Assembly: GCF_020054945.1 (NCBI RefSeq)
Contig: NZ_JAIHAU010000022.1
Span: 1 to 33,643, forward strand
Reading direction: 5' to 3'
DNA from: Mahella sp.
GTDB taxonomy: Bacteria > Bacillota > Clostridia > Mahellales > Mahellaceae
Length of the DNA stretch: 33,643 nt
The notes under the pieces are model-generated. The model ran no database searches. It was not told where the DNA came from and saw nothing but the letters and a program-made list of their open reading frames with translations. Both the position numbers and the translations under genes were made by a program. Positions 22,860 to 30,595 of this stretch are shown here, piece after piece. How positions within the stretch are numbered: position 1 is the stretch's first letter; each line of letters opens with the position of its first letter.

Positions 22860-24995
22860 ATGAACCACGAAAAAAACCCACCCGCTTATAAAGACGTTTC
22901 CTTATCATTTGAGGACCGGGCAAAGGATCTCGTATCCAGAATGACGTTGCCCGAAAAAATATCTCAAATGATATATGACGCACCGGCTATACCAAGATTG
23001 GATATATCGGCATATAATTGGTGGAACGAGTGTTTGCACGGCGTGGCCAGAGCCGGCATAGCTACGGTATTCCCTCAAGCTATAGCGATGGCTGCTACTT
23101 TTAATGCTGAATTAATATACAAAGTAGCCGAGGCTATATCCGATGAGGCCAGGGCCAAGCATCACGAGGCTGTGCGGAATGGCGACAGAGGTATATATAA
23201 AGGGCTGACCTTCTGGAGTCCTAACATAAATATATTCCGCGATCCGAGATGGGGCAGAGGCCATGAAACCTACGGTGAGGACCCATATCTGACCGGCCGC
23301 ATGGGAGTGGCGTTTGTAAAGGGCTTGCAGGGCGATGACCCAAAATATCTTAAGGTAGCGGCTACACCGAAACATTATGCCGTACATAGCGGCCCCGAAA
23401 GCCAGCGCCATTCTTTCGATGCCAGAGTAAGTATGAAAGACCTGAGGGAAACCTATCTGCCGGCATTTGAAGAATGTGTAAGGGAAGCCAAAGCCGCTTC
23501 AATTATGGGAGCATATAATAGGACTAACGGCGAACCATGCTGCGCCAGCAAGACACTGCTTAAAGATATACTACGGGATGAGTGGGGCTTTGATGGATAT
23601 GTCGTATCCGATTGCGGCGCCATCAGCGACATACATATGCATCATAAGGTCACCAAAACCGCTGCCGAATCCGCCGCGTTGGCAGTGAATAACGGCTGTG
23701 AACTAAACTGCGGCAAAACATACGAGTACCTGTGTCATGCCGTTGAACAGGGGCTCATATCCGAAGGAACCATCGATCAGGCTGTTATCAAGCTGTTCAC
23801 AGCGCGCATGCGGTTGGGTATGTTCGATCCGCCGGAAATGGTCCGATACGCGCACATACCGTACGATGTCAACGATTCACCGGAGCATAGGGAACTAGCT
23901 CTGGAAACCGCCAGGCAATCCATTGTTTTGCTAAAAAACGAAGAAAATATTTTGCCGTTATCCAAAAATCTAAAAACTATCGCCGTAATAGGGCCTAATG
24001 CCGATGACCTTGATGTACTTGTAGCAAACTATTTCGGAACACCATCCAAATATGTAACGCCATTGGAAGGTATAAATAATAAGGTATCGCCTGATACAAA
24101 GGTATTATATGCTAAAGGATGCGAGGTTACCGGTAGCTCTGTTGATGGCTTTGATGAAGCGGTAAACATCGCTAAAATGGCTGATATCATCATTATGTGC
24201 CTTGGCTTGTCGCCCAGAATAGAAGGTGAGGAAGGCGACGTCGCCGACTCAGACGGTGGTGGCGACAGATTGCACATCGATCTTCCCGGCATGCAAGAGC
24301 AATTGCTGGAAACAATATATAACACCGGCAAACCAATAGTGCTTGTCCTATTGAACGGCAGCGCAATAGCTGTCAATTGGGCACATGAGCATGTACCGGC
24401 TATAATCGAAGCATGGTATCCCGGTGAAGAAGGCGGTACGGCGATAGCCGATGTTCTGTTCGGCGATTACAATCCGGCAGGGAGATTGCCTATAACCTTT
24501 GTACGTTCACTGGATGATCTTCCTCCGTTTACCGATTACAACATGAAAGGAAGAACGTACCGGTATTTTGAGAAAGAACCTTTATATCCCTTCGGTTATG
24601 GCCTGAGTTATACGAGTTTCAAGTACAGCAACCTGCGGCTAAGCGCCACGCGATTGCCTGCAGGCAGTAACCTGGACATAAATGTAGATGTGGAAAATAC
24701 AGGCAAACTAGCAGGCCACGAAGTAGTACAACTTTATATAAGCGATGTAGACGCATCGGTTGAAGTGCCAATACGCCAACTGTGCGGCATACGGCGCATA
24801 GCTCTCGAACCGGGGCAAAAGCAAACCATCAGTTTCACCATAGAACCGCAGCACATGGCCTTATTCGATTATGAGGGCAAACGCATATTAGAGCCCGGCC
24901 AATTTATAATTGCAGTCGGAGGGCATCAACCCGATGAACGCAGCAAATCGTTAACAGGCAGCGATGTGCTCACAAGTGCGTTTGAAGTCATATAA
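22860..24995 (+). CDS. GH3 beta-glycosidase (beta-xylosidase/beta-glucosidase type)
   Basis: A 711-residue GH3 hydrolase acting from the non-reducing end, cytoplasmic (no signal peptide). Domain 1 has WWNECLHGVARAG, KHYAVHSGPE and the nucleophile motif VVSDCGAISDI; domain 2 has IIMCLGLSPRIEGEEGD, where the acid/base Glu is expected; the C-terminus is a fibronectin III-like domain (YPFGYGLSYTSF onward). WWNECLHGVARAG is typical of the beta-xylosidase-like branch, so xylo- or gluco-oligosaccharides are likely; N-acetylglucosaminidase is not favoured. The ATG at 22860 follows CAGGAGG by nine bases; the open frame extends upstream without a site. It is divergent from GH92 and convergent with the DeoR gene. 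Confidence 0.9.
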   Translation: MNHEKNPPAYKDVSLSFEDRAKDLVSRMTLPEKISQMIYDAPAIPRLDISAYNWWNECLHGVARAGIATVFPQAIAMAATFNAELIYKVAEAISDEARAKHHEAVRNGDRGIYKGLTFWSPNINIFRDPRWGRGHETYGEDPYLTGRMGVAFVKGLQGDDPKYLKVAATPKHYAVHSGPESQRHSFDARVSMKDLRETYLPAFEECVREAKAASIMGAYNRTNGEPCCASKTLLKDILRDEWGFDGYVVSDCGAISDIHMHHKVTKTAAESAALAVNNGCELNCGKTYEYLCHAVEQGLISEGTIDQAVIKLFTARMRLGMFDPPEMVRYAHIPYDVNDSPEHRELALETARQSIVLLKNEENILPLSKNLKTIAVIGPNADDLDVLVANYFGTPSKYVTPLEGINNKVSPDTKVLYAKGCEVTGSSVDGFDEAVNIAKMADIIIMCLGLSPRIEGEEGDVADSDGGGDRLHIDLPGMQEQLLETIYNTGKPIVLVLLNGSAIAVNWAHEHVPAIIEAWYPGEEGGTAIADVLFGDYNPAGRLPITFVRSLDDLPPFTDYNMKGRTYRYFEKEPLYPFGYGLSYTSFKYSNLRLSATRLPAGSNLDINVDVENTGKLAGHEVVQLYISDVDASVEVPIRQLCGIRRIALEPGQKQTISFTIEPQHMALFDYEGKRILEPGQFIIAVGGHQPDERSKSLTGSDVLTSAFEVI

Positions 24996-25004
24996 ATACT
25001 GTTA

Positions 25005-25817
25005 TCAATGCGTTATGGGAAGGTTTATCGCCTCTTCCATAACGCTAGAAACAATAACCTCTACGCCGCGTTCCCTTATTGCTCTCAACACATCTCTATC
25101 GGTTAAATCGCTGGTGACCAGCACATCGATATCATTAAAATCTGCAAAGGCTATCAAGCCTTGCCTGTCAAATTTGCTGTGATCTGCTACCACAACCCTC
25201 TTGCGGCCGGCCGATATCATGGCACGCTTGACCTCCGCTTCATATATATCCGAACTAGTAAACCCTTTGCTCAGGGATATGCCCGATACCCCTACAAAAA
25301 CGATGTCAGCGTTATAGTTGTGCAGCTCCGCTTCGGCCTTAGGGCCTACCAAGCTCATGGACTTTTTTATAAGCTTGCCGCCTATCACTATTACTTCGGT
25401 TCCATCGTCTTTACCGAATTCTTGGGCTATATCTACGCTATTGGTCACTACAGTTATGCCTTGTCTGTCCTTTATATATCTGCTAACGGACCATGTGGTA
25501 GAGCCGGCATCTAATATAACGGTATTTTTATCAGCGATCAGGCCTGCTGCATCGCGTCCTATGGCATCTTTTTCATTAGAAAATTCAAACTTTCGTTGCT
25601 GTACCGGCGGTATGGCCATAATGGCATTTTGCAATTCCTCAACCAGTACAGCCCCTCCGTAATTCTTTTTTATAAGCCCTTCTTTTTCGAGTTCGTTCAA
25701 ATCGCGGCGTATAGTCTCTTCAGATACATTAAAATAACGAATCAGTTCGGACACTTTAACGCTCTTATCCCGCAATAGTATCTCCTTTATTTTTTTACGC
25801 CTCTCATCCACCAGCAT
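25005..25817 (-). CDS. DeoR-family transcriptional regulator
   Basis: A 270-residue repressor with an N-terminal winged helix-turn-helix (VSELIRYFNVSEETIRRDL, about 22-40) and the C-terminal sugar-phosphate sensor fold: LDAGSTTWSVSRYI and the late VADHSKFDRQG motif. Members sense phosphorylated sugars and control the neighbouring catabolic genes. The ATG at 25817 follows AGGGG by about ten bases and lies 21 bp after the kinase stop, so it is the last gene of the ABC-kinase operon and probably feeds back on it. The inverted repeat around the promoter at 32003-32048 is a candidate operator. Confidence 0.9.
   Translation of the reverse strand: MLVDERRKKIKEILLRDKSVKVSELIRYFNVSEETIRRDLNELEKEGLIKKNYGGAVLVEELQNAIMAIPPVQQRKFEFSNEKDAIGRDAAGLIADKNTVILDAGSTTWSVSRYIKDRQGITVVTNSVDIAQEFGKDDGTEVIVIGGKLIKKSMSLVGPKAEAELHNYNADIVFVGVSGISLSKGFTSSDIYEAEVKRAMISAGRKRVVVADHSKFDRQGLIAFADFNDIDVLVTSDLTDRDVLRAIRERGVEVIVSSVMEEAINLPITH
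25010..25045. terminator. Hairpin between convergent GH3 and DeoR genes
   Basis: GCGTTATGGGAAG and CTTCCATAACGC pair over 12 positions with one bulged G. It begins 15 bp past the GH3 stop and lies within the last codons of the DeoR gene. There is no T-run on either side, so a role in ending transcription in both directions is only plausible. Confidence 0.4.
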
Positions 25818-25838
25818 CTATAATCATCCCCTCAAATT

Positions 25839-27119
25839 TTATCGCCTCTTAAGGTATTCAACGGCATTTGAAAAAAAGTCATCGCTGCCAAAACTGCCGG
25901 ATTTAAGTATAAGGAGCATCGGCTGCTGTGACGTGGACATGCATGAAGGTAATCCCGGCTGTATCTCATCCAGTATAATAAGACCGTTTACACCCAATTT
26001 ATCACACACCGCCGCCGAGGTTTCACCTCCCGCTATGAGTATCCTGTTCTGACCGGAACGTGCTATAACGTCTGATGCTATTTCGGCTACCGCCTCGGAC
26101 ACCATGCGCGACACCTCAGTCAAGGATAAGCCTCTATTAATGCCCGTTTCTTTTGTAGCGGCCACCTTATCCTTATCGTTGCCCGAATAAATGACAGCGT
26201 CGCGTCCTCTCATTATCCTGTCGCTTACAGCCAAGACCAATCGCTGAATCTCATCTTGCCTTTCCGCATCATCAAAAAGCCTCATCGTGTTCAGTTCAAA
26301 ACAATCGGCACCCGCGTTGCAAAAATACCTCACCTGTCTGGCCGTCTGCGGCATAAGGCTACCGGCCACGCACAGTATACCCAGACCTTCTTTACGCGGC
26401 ACTTCGGCCGATGTAAGGTCGGCACATGCCGGACCCCAGAAAGTCGGCAGCTCTTCCGCCAATGCCGAACTGCCGCCGAACATGACCTCATCGCTGGTCG
26501 CCTCGGCTATTACGTGCAGATCGTGCTGGCTCAACACATCGAATATTAAATAATTATACCTCGGCCTCATACCGTCTATAGACCTTTTCAACGCCTCTGC
26601 TCCCTCAGCTATCTGCCTATAGTTTATAAGACCAACATTTCTTCTTGTCTGTTCCTGCAGTATTTCTATTATATTAGATTTCAGCATAGGATGCACAGGA
26701 TCGTTTCTGAATTCCGATTCCTCAAGGCGTTTGCCATGAACGTAATGTATTCCATCCTTGGTTATCCTACCGTTTTTAGGAAATCCGAGAACTATTATGC
26801 CAAAATCCATGCCCAACGCATCCGACATAGCATCGAATTCCGCCCCCACATTACCGCGGAAAACCGAACACGTCTTTTTGAAAAAATGATCGCAGTTCAT
26901 ATCTTTAAGCAGCCCAGTGGCATAAAAGACCTTTTGATAAGCCACATCCGCATCATCGAGGCGAGAATCCGTATTCAATATAAGAACATCGGGAAGGCTT
27001 TTTATATCCGATATACGAAAAGCATCGTAGCGGTACACGTATACCAGATAACCGCTTTTAGCAAACATTATACCTATATCGTTGGCACCTGTTATATCAT
27101 CGGCCACTACACCGATCAT
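25839..27119 (-). CDS. Four-carbon acid-sugar kinase family (DUF1537) protein
   Basis: A 426-residue kinase of the DUF1537 family, whose known members phosphorylate four-carbon acid sugars (D-threonate, D-erythronate, L-threonate/2-oxo forms) and 3-oxo-isoapionate. The N-terminal GVVADDITGANDIG is the acid-sugar-binding signature, TDSRLDDADVA and HFFKKTCSVFRGN follow, and the C-terminal ILIAGGETSAAVCDKL is the nucleotide-binding GGET motif. The start ATG overlaps the aldolase stop (ATGA, 27116-27119). The usual partners of this family (PdxA2-like or LtnD/OtnC/OtnI enzymes) are absent; a GatY-like aldolase takes their place, so the substrate is probably different. Confidence 0.9.
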   Translation of the reverse strand: MIGVVADDITGANDIGIMFAKSGYLVYVYRYDAFRISDIKSLPDVLILNTDSRLDDADVAYQKVFYATGLLKDMNCDHFFKKTCSVFRGNVGAEFDAMSDALGMDFGIIVLGFPKNGRITKDGIHYVHGKRLEESEFRNDPVHPMLKSNIIEILQEQTRRNVGLINYRQIAEGAEALKRSIDGMRPRYNYLIFDVLSQHDLHVIAEATSDEVMFGGSSALAEELPTFWGPACADLTSAEVPRKEGLGILCVAGSLMPQTARQVRYFCNAGADCFELNTMRLFDDAERQDEIQRLVLAVSDRIMRGRDAVIYSGNDKDKVAATKETGINRGLSLTEVSRMVSEAVAEIASDVIARSGQNRILIAGGETSAAVCDKLGVNGLIILDEIQPGLPSCMSTSQQPMLLILKSGSFGSDDFFSNAVEYLKRR

Positions 27120-28054
27120 TCCCGATCACCCCGTATACAGTTAAAATCCGCGGCATGGCCCTGACTGCCCAAAAATTGTTCTATCTTCTGTATCACTGTT
27201 TCCTCCACAGCCTCTGCGGCCTTGTTTAACATCTCATTATCCAATGCCGACAACCGCGCATCAGTGAGCGATGTATCATACCCTAAGCTCTTCAATAATG
27301 CCGCTTCCAAGTCGGTGGCTATATTGACCTTGGATACCCCCCCGCCATCGAGATGTATGGCCCTCATGATCATATCAGCCGGCACACCCGATGCACCATG
27401 CAGTACCAGCGGCACCTTGACCGCCGCCCTTATAGCTTGCAACCTTTGGTAGTCTATATTCGGCTGCTTACCCTCATAAGGGCCGTGAGCGGTACCTACC
27501 GATACGGCCAGTGCATCCGCTCCGGTTTCTTCTATAAAAATTTTAGCCTCTCGCGGGTCGGTATATAGTTGCCCATCACTGTCAGTTTCAATGAAATCAG
27601 TAGTGGATATCCTGCCCAGCTCGGCTTCGACAGATACGCTCCTATCATGCGCATATTTTACGACTTCGCGCGTTACAGCGATATTCTCTTCCAACGGCTT
27701 ATCCGATGCATCTATCATAACCGATGTAAAATCCGCTTCAATAGCTCTCTCTATGATAGCAAAATCCTTGGTATGATCCAAGTGCAATGCTATGGGTATG
27801 CCGATGCCCTCTTCTATTATAGCAGTATAAAACTCATGCGAAAATTTGTCGATAGCCACTTGATATTTATTTATCTCCTTTTGAGATATCTGAATTATCA
27901 CAGGCGAGGCACACTTTTGGCCCGCCCTTAAAATGGAGCGGATCATAGTAGTATATCTTGCGGAAAATGCCCCTACGGCATAACCTTCCCGCGAAGTATA
28001 TTTCAATATTTCTTTCAACGCAAAAACATTTGACAAATTCATCCTCGTATTCAA
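27116..28054 (-). CDS. Class II (GatY/KbaY-like) sugar-phosphate aldolase
   Basis: A zinc-dependent aldolase of the fructose/tagatose-bisphosphate family, 312 residues. LHLDHT (catalytic Asp93, zinc His94), VEAELG, GTAHGPY (His190) and LHGASG (His219) are the metal and catalytic sites; VNIATDL resembles the GatY/KbaY form. It departs from the norm in LHLDHT and GAFSARY, where relatives usually have LDHG and GAFNVNN, so the substrate may be unusual. The start is taken as TTG 28054, which overlaps the upstream stop (TTGA) and has GGAGG ten bases before it; ATG 28042 is the alternative. The likely product is dihydroxyacetone phosphate plus an aldehyde. Confidence 0.88.
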   Translation of the reverse strand: MNTRMNLSNVFALKEILKYTSREGYAVGAFSARYTTMIRSILRAGQKCASPVIIQISQKEINKYQVAIDKFSHEFYTAIIEEGIGIPIALHLDHTKDFAIIERAIEADFTSVMIDASDKPLEENIAVTREVVKYAHDRSVSVEAELGRISTTDFIETDSDGQLYTDPREAKIFIEETGADALAVSVGTAHGPYEGKQPNIDYQRLQAIRAAVKVPLVLHGASGVPADMIMRAIHLDGGGVSKVNIATDLEAALLKSLGYDTSLTDARLSALDNEMLNKAAEAVEETVIQKIEQFLGSQGHAADFNCIRGDRE

Positions 28055-28743
28055 TTACAATTTTCCTCCGTCTTTAGGCTTTGAATATCAAGTACAGCTT
28101 TAACTCGTTGCATAGCCAATGCGGGACTGGATAAAAATTTACCCTGAATTTCTATGGGCAATGACGGTATAACGCGTGCCATAGACGCCTGCGCTAAAAC
28201 CACTATATCGACTTTATCAGCCAGTTCCTTTAGCATCTTTATTAATATGGCATCATGCACATCTTTGTGCCCTGCCATGAGCTGCTCATACGCACCATCG
28301 GCCAAGGCGGATTGCAATTCTATATCCTTGCCCGTCTCTCGCGACTTCTCTTCCAATAATGCCAAAGTCGGCCTCAGCGTAGTGGGCAGCGTAGCCGCCA
28401 CCCCTATGCGCCGCGCTATGCCAACAGCTTTCTCGGCCATAGCTTCATCGATTCTGATTACCGGTATCGATACCATTCGGAGAGCTTTTTCGGTAAGCTC
28501 ACCTACCGACGAGCAGGCATTGAGTACACAATCCGCACCCACATCCTCGGCAAAAACAACATACTGCAGCCAACGGCTCTCCACCGCGCTCAGATCGCCG
28601 CCGTTTTTCATCAATTGAGGCAATATAGAATCATCCATAAAATTAACTACTTCACAGCCCGTTATTGTATCTTTCGCCAAAGCAGTCAATGGCTCCACAG
28701 TGGCAAAGGACGTATGAATAATGGCCAGTTTCTTATTAATCAC
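28051..28743 (-). CDS. Asp/Glu/hydantoin racemase-family protein with one catalytic Cys
   Basis: A 230-residue protein of the Asp/Glu racemase superfamily, which also holds maleate isomerase and arylmalonate decarboxylase. The first active-site Cys is present (NACSSVGE, Cys77). The second, normally in a GCT-like motif, is replaced by LAQASMAR (about 183-190). A two-base racemase mechanism is therefore unlikely, and an isomerase, epimerase or decarboxylase role is more plausible. Translation starts at GTG 28743, seven bases after AAAGGAGG, 13 bp past the permease stop. Its place between the importer and the aldolase/kinase pair suggests it acts on the imported sugar acid or an intermediate. 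Confidence 0.82.
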   Translation of the reverse strand: MINKKLAIIHTSFATVEPLTALAKDTITGCEVVNFMDDSILPQLMKNGGDLSAVESRWLQYVVFAEDVGADCVLNACSSVGELTEKALRMVSIPVIRIDEAMAEKAVGIARRIGVAATLPTTLRPTLALLEEKSRETGKDIELQSALADGAYEQLMAGHKDVHDAILIKMLKELADKVDIVVLAQASMARVIPSLPIEIQGKFLSSPALAMQRVKAVLDIQSLKTEENCN

Positions 28744-28756
28744 AAAATTACCTCCT

Positions 28757-29614
28757 TTAGCTCTTCATACCTGCTGTCAAATTCATTCCTTCTATAAAAT
28801 AGCGTTGGAACACAAAAAATATAGTAAGGACCGGCAACAGCACCAACGTCGAGGCAGCCATCAGATAATGCCATTGTGTTTGTACCAGCCCACGGAAATT
28901 CTGTAGGCCTATCTGCAGCGTATACTTTATCTCATCGTTCAAATAAAGCAAGGGCCCTATCAAATCGTTCCATGCCCCATTAAATGAGAAAATAGCCACC
29001 GTGGCCAAAACCGGTTTTACCATGGGCAACATAAGCCAAAACCATATATAAAAATGATTGGCTCCATCAATCTTAGCAGCCTCCACCAGTTCATTCGGTA
29101 TGGTCATATAAAACTGCCGAAACATGAATATAAAGAAGGCGCTGCCAAAAAACGGCGGTACTATTAAAGGCAGATAGGTATTAATCCATCCAAGCTTTGA
29201 AAACAAAACATATTGCGGTATCAGCGTTACAAACCCGGGTATTATCATGGTAGCCAATACCACGCTCATAAAGGTTTCCCTTCCTCTGAAATGGATTTTA
29301 GCAAAACCGTATCCGACAAAAGAATTAGACAGTACGCTGCCCGTCACGCTAAAAGCGCATATAAGCAAAGTGTTAAGCGCGTACCTTGTAAAAGGGGCTG
29401 TATGCCACGCTTCTATATAATTCTCCCAATGCACCTCATGCGGGTAGAAGGTCGGCGGATACTGCATAATCTCGTCCATCGACTTCAATGACGTCGAAAT
29501 CATCCACCACAGCGGCAGCAATAGTATTATACTGCCGGCCAGCAATATCACGCTAACAATAATTTTAGTTCTGCGCTGCTGCACATGACGGCTGACATAA
29601 TATCTATCGTTCAT
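28757..29614 (-). CDS. Sugar ABC transporter permease (MalG-like)
   Basis: An inner-membrane subunit of a carbohydrate ABC importer (CUT1 type), 285 residues, with about six transmembrane segments beginning at IIVSVILLAGSIILLLPLWW. The cytoplasmic coupling motif is VEAAKIDGANHFYIWF (EAA---DGA). The ATG overlaps the partner permease stop (ATGA, 29611-29614). The C-terminus GMNLTAGMKS is typical of MalG-type permeases. It would pair with the 29611-30525 permease and a nucleotide-binding protein encoded elsewhere. Confidence 0.92.
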   Translation of the reverse strand: MNDRYYVSRHVQQRRTKIIVSVILLAGSIILLLPLWWMISTSLKSMDEIMQYPPTFYPHEVHWENYIEAWHTAPFTRYALNTLLICAFSVTGSVLSNSFVGYGFAKIHFRGRETFMSVVLATMIIPGFVTLIPQYVLFSKLGWINTYLPLIVPPFFGSAFFIFMFRQFYMTIPNELVEAAKIDGANHFYIWFWLMLPMVKPVLATVAIFSFNGAWNDLIGPLLYLNDEIKYTLQIGLQNFRGLVQTQWHYLMAASTLVLLPVLTIFFVFQRYFIEGMNLTAGMKS

Positions 29615-30525
29615 CTATTGTCGCCCCCTTCATAATAGACCCAGTTTCTAGAATATTTCAGGTTTAAGGCTGTAAATATCATAACTATTACGAACAGTAT
29701 CCACGCCATAGCCATAGCATAGCCCATATCGAACACCTCGAAGGCCTTATTCCACATATGAAGGTTATAGAACAGGAGCGAATTCATCGGCCCGCCATCG
29801 CCGCTCTGAGACATGACATAGCCCTCTTGGAATATTTGAAATCCGCCTATAAGGCTGGTTACCAAGTCAAAAAAGATCACCGGCGTGATCATGGGTAATG
29901 TAATATAACGGAACTTATGCCACGCATTAGCCCCATCCAAATCGGCCGATTCATACAGTTGTGTCGGTATGCCCTGCATGCTGGCAAGGTAGAGCAGCAT
30001 ACCACCGCCTACGCTCCACATCTTCATAATTATAATTGCAGGCTTGGTCCAGGCAGGGTCAAAGAGCCACGCCGGCCCTTCTATACCTATCAATCTTAAC
30101 AGCGTGTTGAGCAAACCCGTTTCCGGACTTAAAATCTGCATCCACAGCATATATACAGCCACGCCGGACAAAACTGACGGCATGTAGTATATCGTCCTAT
30201 ATACCCTGGTACCCGGCATTCGCTGGTTCAGCAAAACCGCCATCAATATAGAACCCGCAGTGGTAAGCGGCACCATAAATATCACATAATAAAACGTATT
30301 ATAAAGCGAGATCCAAAACAAAGGATCCCCGGTGAACATCCTTTTATAGTTGTCAAGCCCTATAAAATCCATACGGGATGTAACGTTATAATTTGTAAAA
30401 CTGCCGTACAGTGAAAACAACAGCGGACCGAGCACAAAAACAACAAACCCTATAAGCCAGGGCAATATAAATATATAGCCCTGAACCTCTTCCCTCTGCC
30501 TTATGCTCGACGTTTTTCTATTCAA
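29611..30525 (-). CDS. Sugar ABC transporter permease (MalF/UgpA-like)
   Basis: The second membrane subunit of the importer, 304 residues, with hydrophobic segments starting at YIFILPWLIGFVVFVLGPL and the coupling motif YESADLDGANAWHKF. The start is TTG 30525 (MNRKTSS), with GGAGG eleven bases before it; no ATG fits better. An attenuating terminator hairpin separates it from the binding-protein gene, as in many CUT1 operons. Confidence 0.9.
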   Translation of the reverse strand: MNRKTSSIRQREEVQGYIFILPWLIGFVVFVLGPLLFSLYGSFTNYNVTSRMDFIGLDNYKRMFTGDPLFWISLYNTFYYVIFMVPLTTAGSILMAVLLNQRMPGTRVYRTIYYMPSVLSGVAVYMLWMQILSPETGLLNTLLRLIGIEGPAWLFDPAWTKPAIIIMKMWSVGGGMLLYLASMQGIPTQLYESADLDGANAWHKFRYITLPMITPVIFFDLVTSLIGGFQIFQEGYVMSQSGDGGPMNSLLFYNLHMWNKAFEVFDMGYAMAMAWILFVIVMIFTALNLKYSRNWVYYEGGDNR

Positions 30526-30547
30526 TATGGTTCAATCCTCCTTTATC

Positions 30548-30581
30548 AAAAAGTGGAGCGGCGACGACCACTCCACTTTTT
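30548..30581 (-). terminator. Attenuator/terminator between binding protein and permeases
   Basis: AAAAAGTGGAG and CTCCACTTTTT form a perfect 11-bp stem around a 12-nt loop, followed by T-rich DNA on either strand. It lies 15 bp past the binding-protein stop. Partial termination here would give more binding protein than permease, as known for maltose-type operons. Confidence 0.8.
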
Positions 30582-30595
30582 CTTTTTTGCACAAG

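Noticed and set aside
23112-23411. 99-codon open frame antisense to the GH3 gene
   Set aside because: No start signal and fully within a gene with clear GH3 motifs.
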